From the NCBI GenBank assembly GCA_003453695.1, contig DMNK01000016.1, forward strand, positions 477 through 14,528: 14,052 nt of DNA, given 5' to 3'. Numbering within the stretch: the stretch's first letter is position 1; each line of letters opens with the position of its first letter. The stretch comes from Acidimicrobiaceae bacterium. Its GTDB lineage: Bacteria > Actinomycetota > Acidimicrobiia > Acidimicrobiales > UBA8190. This document shows positions 6,532 through 13,404 of the stretch, one piece after another. Under the pieces are notes generated by a model. That model was not told the origin of the DNA, searched no databases, and was given only the letters and a program-made list of their open reading frames with translations. The position numbers and the translations under genes were made by a program.

Positions 6532-7482
6532 ATGCGCGCCCTCGTCACGGGAGGAGCGGGCTTCATCGGGTCGACCCTCGTGGACCGGCTCCTGGCCGAA
6601 GGCCACCACGTCGACGTGGTGGACGACCTGTCCACGGGGTCGCTGGCCAATCTCGGCGATGCCAGAGCGCACGCCGGGCACGCGCTCACGGTCCATCAGC
6701 TCGACATCTGCTCGGGTGAGCTCGTCGAGGTCATGGCCCGGCGGCGCCCCGAGGTGGTCTTCCACCTGGCCGCTCAGGCGGACGTGCGTGTGTCGGTGCA
6801 GCGTCCGGTCTTCGATGCCGAGGTGAACGTCCTCGGCACGCTGCGCGTCCTCGAAGGCGCCCGGGCGGCCGACTGCGCCCGGGTGGTGTACGCCGCCAGC
6901 GGGGGCACGCTCTACGGCGAGCCGGAGCCGTCGGAACTTCCGCTACCCGAGCAGCACCCCCACCACCCGCTGTCACCGTACGGGGTGTCCAAGAAGGCGG
7001 GCATCGATTACCTGGTTGCCTACCGGGAGCTCCATGCCCTCGAGTTCTGTGCCCTGGCTCTCGCCAACGTGTACGGGCCCCGTCAAGACCCCCACGGTGA
7101 AGCGGGCGTGGTGGCCATCTTCGCCGAGCGCCTCCTTCGGGGCGAGCCGGTCACCATCTACGGCGACGGCGAACAGACTCGGGACTTCGTGTACGTGGAC
7201 GACGTGGTGGACGCTTTTGTGCGTGCTGCCACCAGAGGGGGCGGGCTGGTGCTCAACATCGGAACCGGACGCCAGGTGAGCGTCAAGGAGCTGGCCCGGC
7301 TCATGGGTGAGCGGGCCAACTGCAGCGTGGCGCCGGTGCACGCCCACGCCCGCTCGGGGGAGTTGGCGCACAGCGCCCTCGATCCGGAGCGAGCCGGCAT
7401 CCATCTCGGGTGGCAGCCGTGGACGGAATTGTCCCGGGGGGTCGACGCCGTCCTGGACTACCTGGCCGCTGTCCGGCGCTGA
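6532..7482 (+). CDS. galE: NAD-dependent nucleotide-sugar epimerase, UDP-glucose 4-epimerase-like
   Basis: This extended SDR of 316 residues has GGAGFIGS (7-14), VVDDLSTG (29-36), HLAAQADVRVSV (78-89), ASGGTLYGE (122-130), catalytic Tyr150 and Lys154 in YGVSK, NVYGPRQDPHGEAGVV, and IYGDGEQTRDFVYVDDVVDA, the usual signature of GalE-type epimerases. The reaction is probably C4 epimerisation of a UDP-sugar, supplying a galactose-type donor; UDP-GlcNAc or UDP-glucuronate relatives cannot be excluded. ATG 6532 follows the pyrophosphorylase stop by 6 nt and starts directly at the Rossmann motif. It is the last gene of the first forward run and converges on cofE, with 45 bp between the two stops. 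Confidence 0.85.
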   Translation: MRALVTGGAGFIGSTLVDRLLAEGHHVDVVDDLSTGSLANLGDARAHAGHALTVHQLDICSGELVEVMARRRPEVVFHLAAQADVRVSVQRPVFDAEVNVLGTLRVLEGARAADCARVVYAASGGTLYGEPEPSELPLPEQHPHHPLSPYGVSKKAGIDYLVAYRELHALEFCALALANVYGPRQDPHGEAGVVAIFAERLLRGEPVTIYGDGEQTRDFVYVDDVVDAFVRAATRGGGLVLNIGTGRQVSVKELARLMGERANCSVAPVHAHARSGELAHSALDPERAGIHLGWQPWTELSRGVDAVLDYLAAVRR

Positions 7483-7518
7483 TGGCTTCGGGGGTGGGTG
7501 CGGTCCGGCGCTGATGGC
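7471..7518 (+). repeat. 16-bp direct repeat duplicating the end of the epimerase gene
   Basis: The 16-mer GTCCGGCGCTGATGGC occurs at 7471-7486, where it includes the epimerase stop codon TGA (7480-7482), and again exactly at 7503-7518. The copies are 32 bp apart start to start, in the short gap before the convergent cofE end. It looks like a local tandem duplication that left a second stop-bearing tail. Confidence 0.7.
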
Positions 7519-7533
7519 GCCGGCGCGTCAGCG
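7509..7533. terminator. Possible stem-loop between convergent operons
   Basis: CGCTGA (7509-7514) can pair with TCAGCG (7528-7533), extended by a G-T and a G-C pair; the loop region is the self-complementary GCGCCGGCGC (7517-7526). The right arm includes the cofE stop codon. Neither strand has a T-run after the stem, so if it terminates it is not a canonical intrinsic terminator. Confidence 0.3.
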
Positions 7534-8229
7534 GAAAAGGTCCTCTCCGGTCGGGCGCACGATCTCGGCCTGCACCGAGCCCTCGCGGAACCAGCTGGCG
7601 TCGAGGCCCCGCACGACCGCCACGGGGATGCCCTCGGCTTTGCCCATCACGAGCTCCGCCGCCGAAGCCACCTCGTCGGCCACGCACACTTCGGTGGCGA
7701 GCAGTGCCCGGCCCCGGTCGTCGGGGCTGCCCCGCAGGTCGACCACGGCCGCCAAGCCGGCGCAGCCGATGGCCACGTCGGTGAGCCCGCGGCGCCACGG
7801 CCGCCCGAAGGTGTCCGACACCACCACGCCCAGCACGAGGCCCGTGACGGCCTCCAGGCCATCGCGGATGCGCCGCGCCGATCGGTCAGGATCCTCTGGC
7901 AGCAGCGCCGCCCATCCCTCGTCCACGTTGGACAGGTCGACACCGGCGTTGGCGCAGATGAAACCGTGGCTCGTCTCGCTGATCACGAGCTCGTCACGCC
8001 GACGAAGCACGCGCACCGACTGGTCGAGCACGACGCCGAGACGGGCAGCCGGCCCGTCGTCGTCGACAGGCACGAGGCGTCCTTCGGCCTTGGAGACGAT
8101 CTTCTGCGTGACCACCACCACGTCTCGGTGGTGCAGTTCGACCGACGCGGCGATGATGCCGGCGAGGTCTGCCCCCCGCGTCACCTCGCCGATGCTCTTG
8201 ACGGCGATGATCTCGAGATCGGCGGTCAC
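7528..8229 (-). CDS. cofE: Coenzyme F420-0:L-glutamate ligase (CofE / FbiB N-domain), stand-alone
   Basis: CofE adds L-glutamates to F420-0 with GTP and divalent metal, giving polyglutamylated coenzyme F420. The 233-residue protein shows TQKIVSKAEG (41-50), ETSHGFICANAGVDLSN (85-101), SDTFGRPWRRGLTDVAIG (138-155), DRGRALLATEVCVADEVA (171-188) and a C-terminal WFREGSVQAEIVR (213-225). Its length matches single-domain CofE of about 240-250 residues. Mycobacterial FbiB is about twice as long because of a C-terminal FMN nitroreductase domain that reduces dehydro-F420-0; that domain is absent here, and the gene ends with a normal stop. GTG 8229 lies 13 nt after the cofD stop, so the two are probably one transcript. 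Confidence 0.94.
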   Translation of the reverse strand: MTADLEIIAVKSIGEVTRGADLAGIIAASVELHHRDVVVVTQKIVSKAEGRLVPVDDDGPAARLGVVLDQSVRVLRRRDELVISETSHGFICANAGVDLSNVDEGWAALLPEDPDRSARRIRDGLEAVTGLVLGVVVSDTFGRPWRRGLTDVAIGCAGLAAVVDLRGSPDDRGRALLATEVCVADEVASAAELVMGKAEGIPVAVVRGLDASWFREGSVQAEIVRPTGEDLFR

Positions 8230-8242
8230 CGGCTCGTCTCGG

Positions 8243-9199
8243 TCACGGACGCTTTCCGGAACCGTGGGTGCGTCCTGCCTCCAGGGCCACCTTGGCCAGA
8301 GCAGCCGCCTCGCCGGGGCCGCTCATCACTGTCGGCGCCACCACGCACCGCATGCCGAGGGCGGCCACCGACTCTTCATCGGCTCGATCTCTCTCGTCGA
8401 TGACTAGGGTGCCGCACACCTCGGTGTAGCGGCGAGCGACCCCCGCCGACGAGGCCTCCTCGCCGAGCTCGACGAGCAGCCGGTCGGCCGGTCCCTTCAA
8501 GGCTGCGCCCCCCACCAGGGGCGAGACGGCGACCACCTGGTCACGACGACGTCGCAGGGCGGCGGTGATGGCAGGCATGGCCAGGATCGGGCCGATCGAG
8601 ACCACCGGATTGGACGGGGAGATGACGACGACCTCTGCGCCGTCGATGGCCTCGACGACACCCGGTGCCGGTGCCGCCCTATCGGCGCCGTCGAATCGAA
8701 CCGCGGACACCGCCACGGAGTGGCGAAGCCGCACGAAGTAGTCCTGGAAGGGAACCTCACGTTGGTCCGAAACCAGACGGAGCCAGGTGCGGACCGGTTC
8801 GTCGGTCATGGGCAGGAGCCTGACCGCCACGCCCATCCGTTCGGCGATCTCGGCCGTTACCGTCGACAGCGGCGCTCCCTCCGACATCCGCTGGGTCCGG
8901 TACAGATGGGTGGCCAGGTCGCTGTCCCCGAGACGGAACCAGGTCTCACCACCCAGCTCTTCGAGGGCGTCCATGGCCGTCCACGTCTCGTGGCGCAGCC
9001 CCCAACCGCGTGACTCGTCGTTGCGCCCTGCCAGCGTGTAGCACACGGTGTCGAGGTCGGGGCTGATGTGCAGCCCGTGAAGCTCTGTGTCGTCGCCGGT
9101 GTTCACCACCGCCGTGACGTCGCTGGGGGCTACGACCTGCACGAGGCCTCGAAGAAGACGGGCGGCCCCCACCCCGCCGGCCAGCGCCACCACGGTCAT
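8243..9199 (-). CDS. cofD: 2-phospho-L-lactate / PEP transferase of F420 synthesis (CofD / FbiA)
   Basis: CofD/FbiA transfers the phospho-lactyl or phosphoenolpyruvyl group from its guanylated carrier (LPPG or EPPG) to the deazaflavin Fo, making F420-0 or dehydro-F420-0. The 318-residue protein has ALAGGVGAARLLRGL (5-19), NTGDD (33-37), HGLHISPDLDTVCYTLAG (41-58), GWGLRHETW (65-73), RLGDSDLATHLYRT (89-102), FQDYFVRLRH (151-160), ISPSNPVVSIGPILA (193-207) and SPLVGGAALKGPAD (226-239), all typical of the family. Length is normal. Actinobacterial enzymes are known to prefer the PEP-derived donor; that preference is inferred here. Its ATG overlaps the upstream TGA as ATGA, implying coupled translation with the dimethylformamidase-like gene. 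Confidence 0.95.
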   Translation of the reverse strand: MTVVALAGGVGAARLLRGLVQVVAPSDVTAVVNTGDDTELHGLHISPDLDTVCYTLAGRNDESRGWGLRHETWTAMDALEELGGETWFRLGDSDLATHLYRTQRMSEGAPLSTVTAEIAERMGVAVRLLPMTDEPVRTWLRLVSDQREVPFQDYFVRLRHSVAVSAVRFDGADRAAPAPGVVEAIDGAEVVVISPSNPVVSIGPILAMPAITAALRRRRDQVVAVSPLVGGAALKGPADRLLVELGEEASSAGVARRYTEVCGTLVIDERDRADEESVAALGMRCVVAPTVMSGPGEAAALAKVALEAGRTHGSGKRP

Positions 9200-10833
9200 G
9201 CGTAGTACTGCTGCCAGTTCGCCTTGGAGGGCTGCGTGGCGCCGGCCGGTCCGGTGCCGAACACGGCGAAGAGGTTGCCGGTCATCTGTTGGACGGCCGA
9301 GGCCGCGCAGGAGGCAGACGGCGTCGAAGCGGGGCACGGCGCCATGGCAGGGATCCACCCGTTCGTGCCGCTCGAGAACACGCCTCCGCCTCCTGACACC
9401 GTGTAGTAGACGGTGTCGGCATAGCCCGCCCTGCCTACGGCTGGTTTCGCCGGTGAGTGGGCGAGGATCTCCACGCCGGCCGGCTCGCCGTTGCCCGGGG
9501 TGTAGCCGTTCACGTCGGAGGCGATGACGCCGGGCACCTGGGCGCCGGCCGCCAGGCCCGTGCCCGTGTACAGCCACGACGACGGCTCGGTCACCACCAG
9601 GGCCGCGGTGATCCCGTAGCCGAAGTACGTCGAGCCCACGAGAGCGCTGGGCGGCCAACTGGCCGGGGCCTGGTCCCAGGTGTTCTGACTGACCTCGGAG
9701 GGGTTGGTTTGGAGCTCCGGATCCTGGCTCGGGTCGCGATAGTTGACCTCTTGCCTGTCCGGGCCGAGTGGCGACGGCTGGAGCCGGACCTTGCGCAACA
9801 CCGGGCTGGCGCCGAAGAAGGCCAGGTTCACCCCGTGCGCCAAGGCGGCGGTCGCCGCATTGCGCATTTCGAGCGACCACTGTTCGTCGTGGCCCAGGCT
9901 GAAAAAGGCCCGGTGCTGGAGCAGCCCGGTTGGGTCCTCCGCCGTGGTGATGTCGGTACCGTAGGTGACGTCGAGGCCGTGCTGCTCGACGAAGCGCACC
10001 AGTGGGTACTCCTCGCCGAGAAAGTCGGCAGCTCCTTCACCGGTGGCATAGGGACGGTCGAAGGACACGACGCGGGCGCGGTTGGCGAAGCTGGCCGACC
10101 CACCTGGTGTTCCGCCGCCGTAGAAGTCGTATCCGCCGTAGGTGTTCCACGCTTGCCAGGTGAGCACCGAGTTCTGCACGAGGTAGGTGGCGTGGCTGGC
10201 CGGATCCCACACCGTCAAGGGCACGTAGCTCTGCTGGCCGCCGCTGCCTTCGAGCTTGAGCAAGTAGTCCCCTTGCACCCAGCTCGAGTCGATCGTGACG
10301 TGCAGAGAGGGCGTCCACGAGCATTCGACCATGTTCACGCCGCTACTGAGTGGGCAAGGCGGCTGTTGCGAGCCTGGTTCCGAGGGCGACGTCCAAACCT
10401 GGCGGGCACCGTCGCCGCCGTAGTACCCCATGCGAAAGGCCGTGACGGTCCAACTCGGTGCGTTGGTCGACACGAACAGGCTGATCTGCTGTCCCTCCGA
10501 GGCCTGCACGGCGGAGAGGTATCCCTCGATGCCGCCGAGCTTCCCCGACGGAATCTGCCACGCCGTCGTTCCCGGGCGGGCGTTCTCCTGCACCACCCAG
10601 GTCGCCTCGATGCCGTCCGGGCCCGAGAAGGTGGAGGGTGGGGCGGGGGTGTGGCCTTCGTGCCTGACCGGCGTCCCACGACGGTGAGCGGGTCCGCCCC
10701 CGATGGCGAACAGGGACACGAGGATCACGATCAGCACCAGCGCACCGGTCCCGGAGACGAGCACCGCCCGCCGAAACCGCTGTTGTTGCCGCAGGTGCCG
10801 GGCGCGCCGGGAGTCCGCTTCGGGCTCGGTCAC
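9196..10833 (-). CDS. Membrane-anchored N,N-dimethylformamidase large-subunit-like protein
   Basis: The 545-residue protein has a basic N-terminus, a transmembrane span (about 23-45) and a large, probably extracytoplasmic, region. It resembles the C-terminal part of the dimethylformamidase large subunit: YLVQNSVLTWQAWNTYGGYDFYG (beginning at 217), SFDRPYATGEGAADFLGEEYPLVRFVEQHG (beginning at 257), FSLGHDEQWSLEMRNAA (311-327) and GVNLAFFGAS (334-343). From memory most relatives read GHDEYWS where this has GHDEQWS, so Tyr is replaced by Gln318. The true amidase is a cytoplasmic iron enzyme; membrane-anchored relatives in actinobacteria have no established function, and amidase activity should not be assumed. 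The N-terminal half is beta-rich and could be a carbohydrate-binding type fold. GTG 10833 is preferred; GTG 10851 is possible. It leads the block with cofD and cofE. Confidence 0.78.
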   Translation of the reverse strand: MTEPEADSRRARHLRQQQRFRRAVLVSGTGALVLIVILVSLFAIGGGPAHRRGTPVRHEGHTPAPPSTFSGPDGIEATWVVQENARPGTTAWQIPSGKLGGIEGYLSAVQASEGQQISLFVSTNAPSWTVTAFRMGYYGGDGARQVWTSPSEPGSQQPPCPLSSGVNMVECSWTPSLHVTIDSSWVQGDYLLKLEGSGGQQSYVPLTVWDPASHATYLVQNSVLTWQAWNTYGGYDFYGGGTPGGSASFANRARVVSFDRPYATGEGAADFLGEEYPLVRFVEQHGLDVTYGTDITTAEDPTGLLQHRAFFSLGHDEQWSLEMRNAATAALAHGVNLAFFGASPVLRKVRLQPSPLGPDRQEVNYRDPSQDPELQTNPSEVSQNTWDQAPASWPPSALVGSTYFGYGITAALVVTEPSSWLYTGTGLAAGAQVPGVIASDVNGYTPGNGEPAGVEILAHSPAKPAVGRAGYADTVYYTVSGGGGVFSSGTNGWIPAMAPCPASTPSASCAASAVQQMTGNLFAVFGTGPAGATQPSKANWQQYYA

Positions 10834-10920
10834 AGGGGGCGATGATGGCACGGCCCATGCATGCCCCTGAGGTCGTGCCGCCAGTCGATGTGCCAGGCTC
10901 CTGCTGGTGACGGCCGCGCC
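10834..10920. promoter_or_regulatory. Divergent intergenic region, presumed promoters for the amidase-like/cof operon and the GT4 operon
   Basis: This is the only divergent gap in the right half and must hold promoters both ways unless transcription reads through. On the minus strand CATCAT (10842-10847) lies 8 nt before the GTG at 10833, a weak TANNNT-like box with C at the first position. On the plus strand I see no TANNNT box at the expected distance from GTG 10921. An 8-bp palindrome CATGCATG is at 10856-10863. Confidence 0.3.
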
Positions 10921-12132
10921 GTGACGAAGGTCCTGCTCGTGGTCCAGCAGCTGCGACGACCGGTGCCGGGCGGGATCGGGACGTCTGTGCGCGGGCTGGC
11001 GGACGGCTTGCGCACCCTGGGGGCGACCGGAGTCACCGCTTACGCAGGGCGAAGCGGCGCTGCGGCCCACCCGTTGTCCGAGCTCGGGCTGCCCGTGCGG
11101 CTGTCGGCCCTGCCCGCCCGCCTGTTGACGCCGGCATGGGACCTCGGGCTGATCGACGTCCCTCGTGGATACGACGTCGTGCACAGCCCGTCGCTCGAGA
11201 CCCCGCCTGTTCGCCACAGCGCCCTGGCGGTGACCATCAACGACCTGGCGTGGCGCGAGGTTCCCGCCGCCTTCCCGCCCCGGGGACGGCGCTGGCACGA
11301 AGCTGCGTTGCGGCGGGCTCTGCGCCGGGCCGACGCCGTGGTCGTCCCGTCGGCGACCACGGCCGACGCAGTCCGCGCCGCCGGCGCCCCTTCGGAGGCC
11401 GTCCACGTCATCGCGCTGGGCAGTGACCACCTGCCGCCACCCGACGCCGACGGTGCCCGGGCACTGCTCGAACGCCTCGGCATCGACGGCGCCTTCATCG
11501 TGTCGGTGGGGACGCTCGAGCCCCGCAAGAACCTCGGGCGGCTGCTCCTCGCCTATGACCGCGCCCGCCAGGCTGCGGCGGACCTTCCTCCTCTCGTGGT
11601 CGTCGGCCCGCGGGGCTGGACCGGCTCGGAGCAAGACCGGCGCCAAGACCGGCGCCACGGCGACGGCCACGGCGACGGCCACGGCGACGGCGCCGTCGAC
11701 GACGACAGTGACAGCTCGGATGGTGCCTCGCCCGCACGGCGCCTCAGCGCGCTACGCGGCGTGCACTTCACCGGAGAGGTGCCGGCGGCGGTGCTCTCGG
11801 GGCTGTACCGCCGGGCGACGATGCTCGCCTTCGTCCCCTTGGTCGAAGGCTTCGGCCTCCCGCCCCTGGAAGCGATGGCGGCGGGCACTCCGGTGCTGTG
11901 CAGTCCTGTGCCGAGCGTGGGCGCGCTGGCGCCGGTCCAGACTGCCGTCGTGGTGGATCCCCTCGACGTCGACGCCATTGCCGACGGCCTGGTTCAGCTC
12001 ACCGAGGACGCCGAGCTGCGTTCTCGCCTGTCTGCCGCCGGTGCTGCGCACGCCGCCGCGCACACGTGGGCGCACACGGCGAAGCGGTACCTCGACCTCT
12101 GGACAGGGCTGGCGGCGGAGGTCGGACGTTGA
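10921..12132 (+). CDS. Family 4 glycosyltransferase with a repeat-encoded His/Asp/Gly insertion
   Basis: This is a retaining GT-B fold transferase of 403 residues that probably adds a hexose such as mannose or rhamnose from a nucleotide sugar during surface-glycan assembly. Seen: GGIGTSVRGLADGL near the N-terminus (17-30), GTLEPRKNLGRLL (197-209) with the donor-phosphate Arg/Lys pair, and EGFGLPPLEAMAAGTPV (309-325) with the E-x7-E motif at Glu309 and Glu317. Residues about 236-275 are an insertion unlike the rest: Arg/Gln-rich, then three HGDG units, then Asp/Ser-rich. It falls between a strand ending VVVGPRGW and the VHFTGEV strand, where relatives have a short loop, and is encoded by 12-bp tandem repeats. 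GTG 10921 is chosen because it begins at the first strand; ATG 10861 is in frame but adds a tail not seen in the family. The next GT4 gene overlaps its stop. Confidence 0.85.
   Translation: MTKVLLVVQQLRRPVPGGIGTSVRGLADGLRTLGATGVTAYAGRSGAAAHPLSELGLPVRLSALPARLLTPAWDLGLIDVPRGYDVVHSPSLETPPVRHSALAVTINDLAWREVPAAFPPRGRRWHEAALRRALRRADAVVVPSATTADAVRAAGAPSEAVHVIALGSDHLPPPDADGARALLERLGIDGAFIVSVGTLEPRKNLGRLLLAYDRARQAAADLPPLVVVGPRGWTGSEQDRRQDRRHGDGHGDGHGDGAVDDDSDSSDGASPARRLSALRGVHFTGEVPAAVLSGLYRRATMLAFVPLVEGFGLPPLEAMAAGTPVLCSPVPSVGALAPVQTAVVVDPLDVDAIADGLVQLTEDAELRSRLSAAGAAHAAAHTWAHTAKRYLDLWTGLAAEVGR
11633..11692 (+). repeat. 12-bp-period tandem repeats inside the GT4 gene
   Basis: AAGACCGGCGCC occurs twice in direct succession (11633-11644 and 11645-11656). 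It is followed at once by three copies of ACGGCGACGGCC (11657-11668, 11669-11680 and 11681-11692, the last with one mismatch). The whole 60-bp tract keeps a 12-bp period and so the reading frame; it encodes the repeated HGDG units of the insertion. Confidence 0.85.
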
Positions 12133-13394
12133 GCCCGGAGGCGCCGATCCCGCAGGCGCCGATCGCGCAGACGCCGATCCCGGAGGCGCCGATCCCGCAG
12201 ACGCCGCCGAGAAGCCAACGGTTGGCCGTCTCGCTCGATGTGAGCGCAGTGCCGGCCGATCCTGTCGGCGCCGGCCGATACACGATCGAGCTGGCTCGCG
12301 CCCTGGCGCGGCGAGATGACGTCGAGTTGCTCATGTGGTCTCGGCGCAACGACACCGCCCGCTGGCGGCAGCTCGATCCTGACGGGGCGGAACCGCCGCT
12401 GACCCTTCGAGCCCAGGCCCCCGACAGCCGGGCGGCCCGGCTCGTCTGGGAACAGCTGCGCCTGGGTGCGCTGCTCGCTGGGACGGGCGCCCGGCTCCAC
12501 CACGGCCCGCACTACACCATGCCGGCGCGTCCGGCCGTCCCGGTCGTGGTCACCCTCCACGACCTGACTTTCTTCGATCACCCCGAATGGCACGAACGGT
12601 CCAAGGTCGTGTTCTTCCGCCGCGCCATCCGGCGCGCCGCCGTTCGAGCCCGGGCCGTGGTGTGCGTGAGTGAGCGCACCGCCGCCCTCCTTCACGAGCG
12701 GGTGGCGGTGCGCACAAAGGTCTTCGTCGTGCCGCACGGCGTGGATCACACCCGCTTCCGTCCCGACGAGGTCCAGCCGGGAGCCGACGACGAGGTGCTT
12801 GGCACCCTCGGAGTGCGCCGTCCCTACCTTCTCTTCTTGGGCACCCTCGAGCCGCGCAAGGCCGTGCCCGATCTGGTGCGTGCCTTCGGCGCGCTGGCCA
12901 CCGAGCGCCCCGAGCTCACGCTGGTGCTGGCGGGGACAGAAGGCTGGGGAGCCCAGGCCGTGACCCGGACGGTCGCCGAGTGCGCGGTGACGGACCGGGT
13001 TCTTCGCACGGGCTACGTGACCGAGCCGGCCGTGCCCGCTCTGCTGCGGCAGGCCGCTGCCGTCGTCTACCCCGCCCACGAAGAGGGCTTCGGCCTTCCC
13101 GCCCTCGAAGCGCTGGCCTGCGGGACTCCTCTGGTCACGACGGCAGGCACGGCCATGGCCGACGTGGCTGGCGACGCGGCGGCACTCGTCGGGGCCGGAC
13201 GGCCTCACGAGCTCACCGACGCCGTGCGGGCCGTGCTCTCCGGGGGGCCTGAGGTGGAGCGGCGACGCCGTCTCGGCCTGTCGGTCGCCGCCTCCTACAC
13301 CTGGGAGCGGTCGGCGGCCGCTCACGTCGAGGCGTACCGCTGGGCGGCGCAAGGGCCCAACGTTCCAGAAGAGGGGCGGCAAGGGGACCGGTAA
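12129..13394 (+). CDS. Family 4 glycosyltransferase, mannosyl/rhamnosyltransferase-like, with repeat-encoded N-terminal tail
   Basis: This retaining GT-B transferase of 421 residues has a conserved core starting at RLAVSLDVSAVPADPVGAGRY (beginning at 31), then GPHYTMP (126-132), TLHDLTFFDHPEW (142-154), VPHGVDHTRFRP (201-212), FLGTLEPRKAVPDLVRAF (236-253) with the donor-binding Arg/Lys, and HEEGFGLPALEALACGTPLV (317-336) carrying the E-x7-E motif. The pattern resembles O-antigen mannosyl/rhamnosyltransferases of the WbpY type; the exact sugar is inference. The proposed TTG start at 12129 overlaps the upstream stop as TTGA and adds a 30-residue tail of PEAPI/PQAPI repeats. TTG 12222 or GTG 12240 are shorter alternatives, but GTG 12240 would cut the first strand. 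Its stop TAA (13392-13394) is also part of a candidate promoter for the next gene. Confidence 0.83.
   Translation: MSPEAPIPQAPIAQTPIPEAPIPQTPPRSQRLAVSLDVSAVPADPVGAGRYTIELARALARRDDVELLMWSRRNDTARWRQLDPDGAEPPLTLRAQAPDSRAARLVWEQLRLGALLAGTGARLHHGPHYTMPARPAVPVVVTLHDLTFFDHPEWHERSKVVFFRRAIRRAAVRARAVVCVSERTAALLHERVAVRTKVFVVPHGVDHTRFRPDEVQPGADDEVLGTLGVRRPYLLFLGTLEPRKAVPDLVRAFGALATERPELTLVLAGTEGWGAQAVTRTVAECAVTDRVLRTGYVTEPAVPALLRQAAAVVYPAHEEGFGLPALEALACGTPLVTTAGTAMADVAGDAAALVGAGRPHELTDAVRAVLSGGPEVERRRRLGLSVAASYTWERSAAAHVEAYRWAAQGPNVPEEGRQGDR
12135..12206 (+). repeat. 15-bp tandem repeats at the start of the second GT4 gene
   Basis: Four 15-bp units (12135-12149, 12150-12164, 12165-12179, 12180-12194) and a 12-bp partial unit follow the pattern CCG-SAG-RCG-CCG-ATC, with one unit starting GCG. 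In the gene's frame they read PEAPI, PQAPI, AQTPI, PEAPI, PQTP. The variation between copies sits mainly at the second and third codons of each unit. Confidence 0.85.
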
Positions 13395-13397
13395 CCT
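13392..13397 (+). promoter_or_regulatory. Candidate -10 box TAACCT overlapping the GT4 stop codon
   Basis: TAACCT fits TANNNT and its TAA is the stop codon of the preceding GT4 gene. The ATG at 13405 follows after exactly 7 nt, as at birA, predicting a leaderless transcript for the reductase-like gene. There is no Shine-Dalgarno sequence in the gap. Confidence 0.45.
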
Positions 13398-13404
13398 TCG
13401 CCGG

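Noticed and set aside
8403..8408. Another TAGGGT hexamer on the plus strand, considered as a promoter.
   Set aside because: It lies inside cofD on the opposite strand with no plus-strand gene start nearby; chance occurrence.
9457..10845. A 462-codon open frame on the plus strand.
   Set aside because: It is the shadow of the dimethylformamidase-like gene, has low-complexity composition and no family motif.
10834..11682. Upstream continuation of the amidase-like reading frame for about 280 codons.
   Set aside because: It runs antisense through the first GT4 gene and has no conserved content. A start at GTG 10833 gives a normal basic N-terminus followed by a membrane span.
12135..12206. Short regularly spaced repeats, considered as a CRISPR array.
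   Set aside because: The units are 15 bp, contiguous, degenerate and in frame in a coding sequence; there are no spacers.
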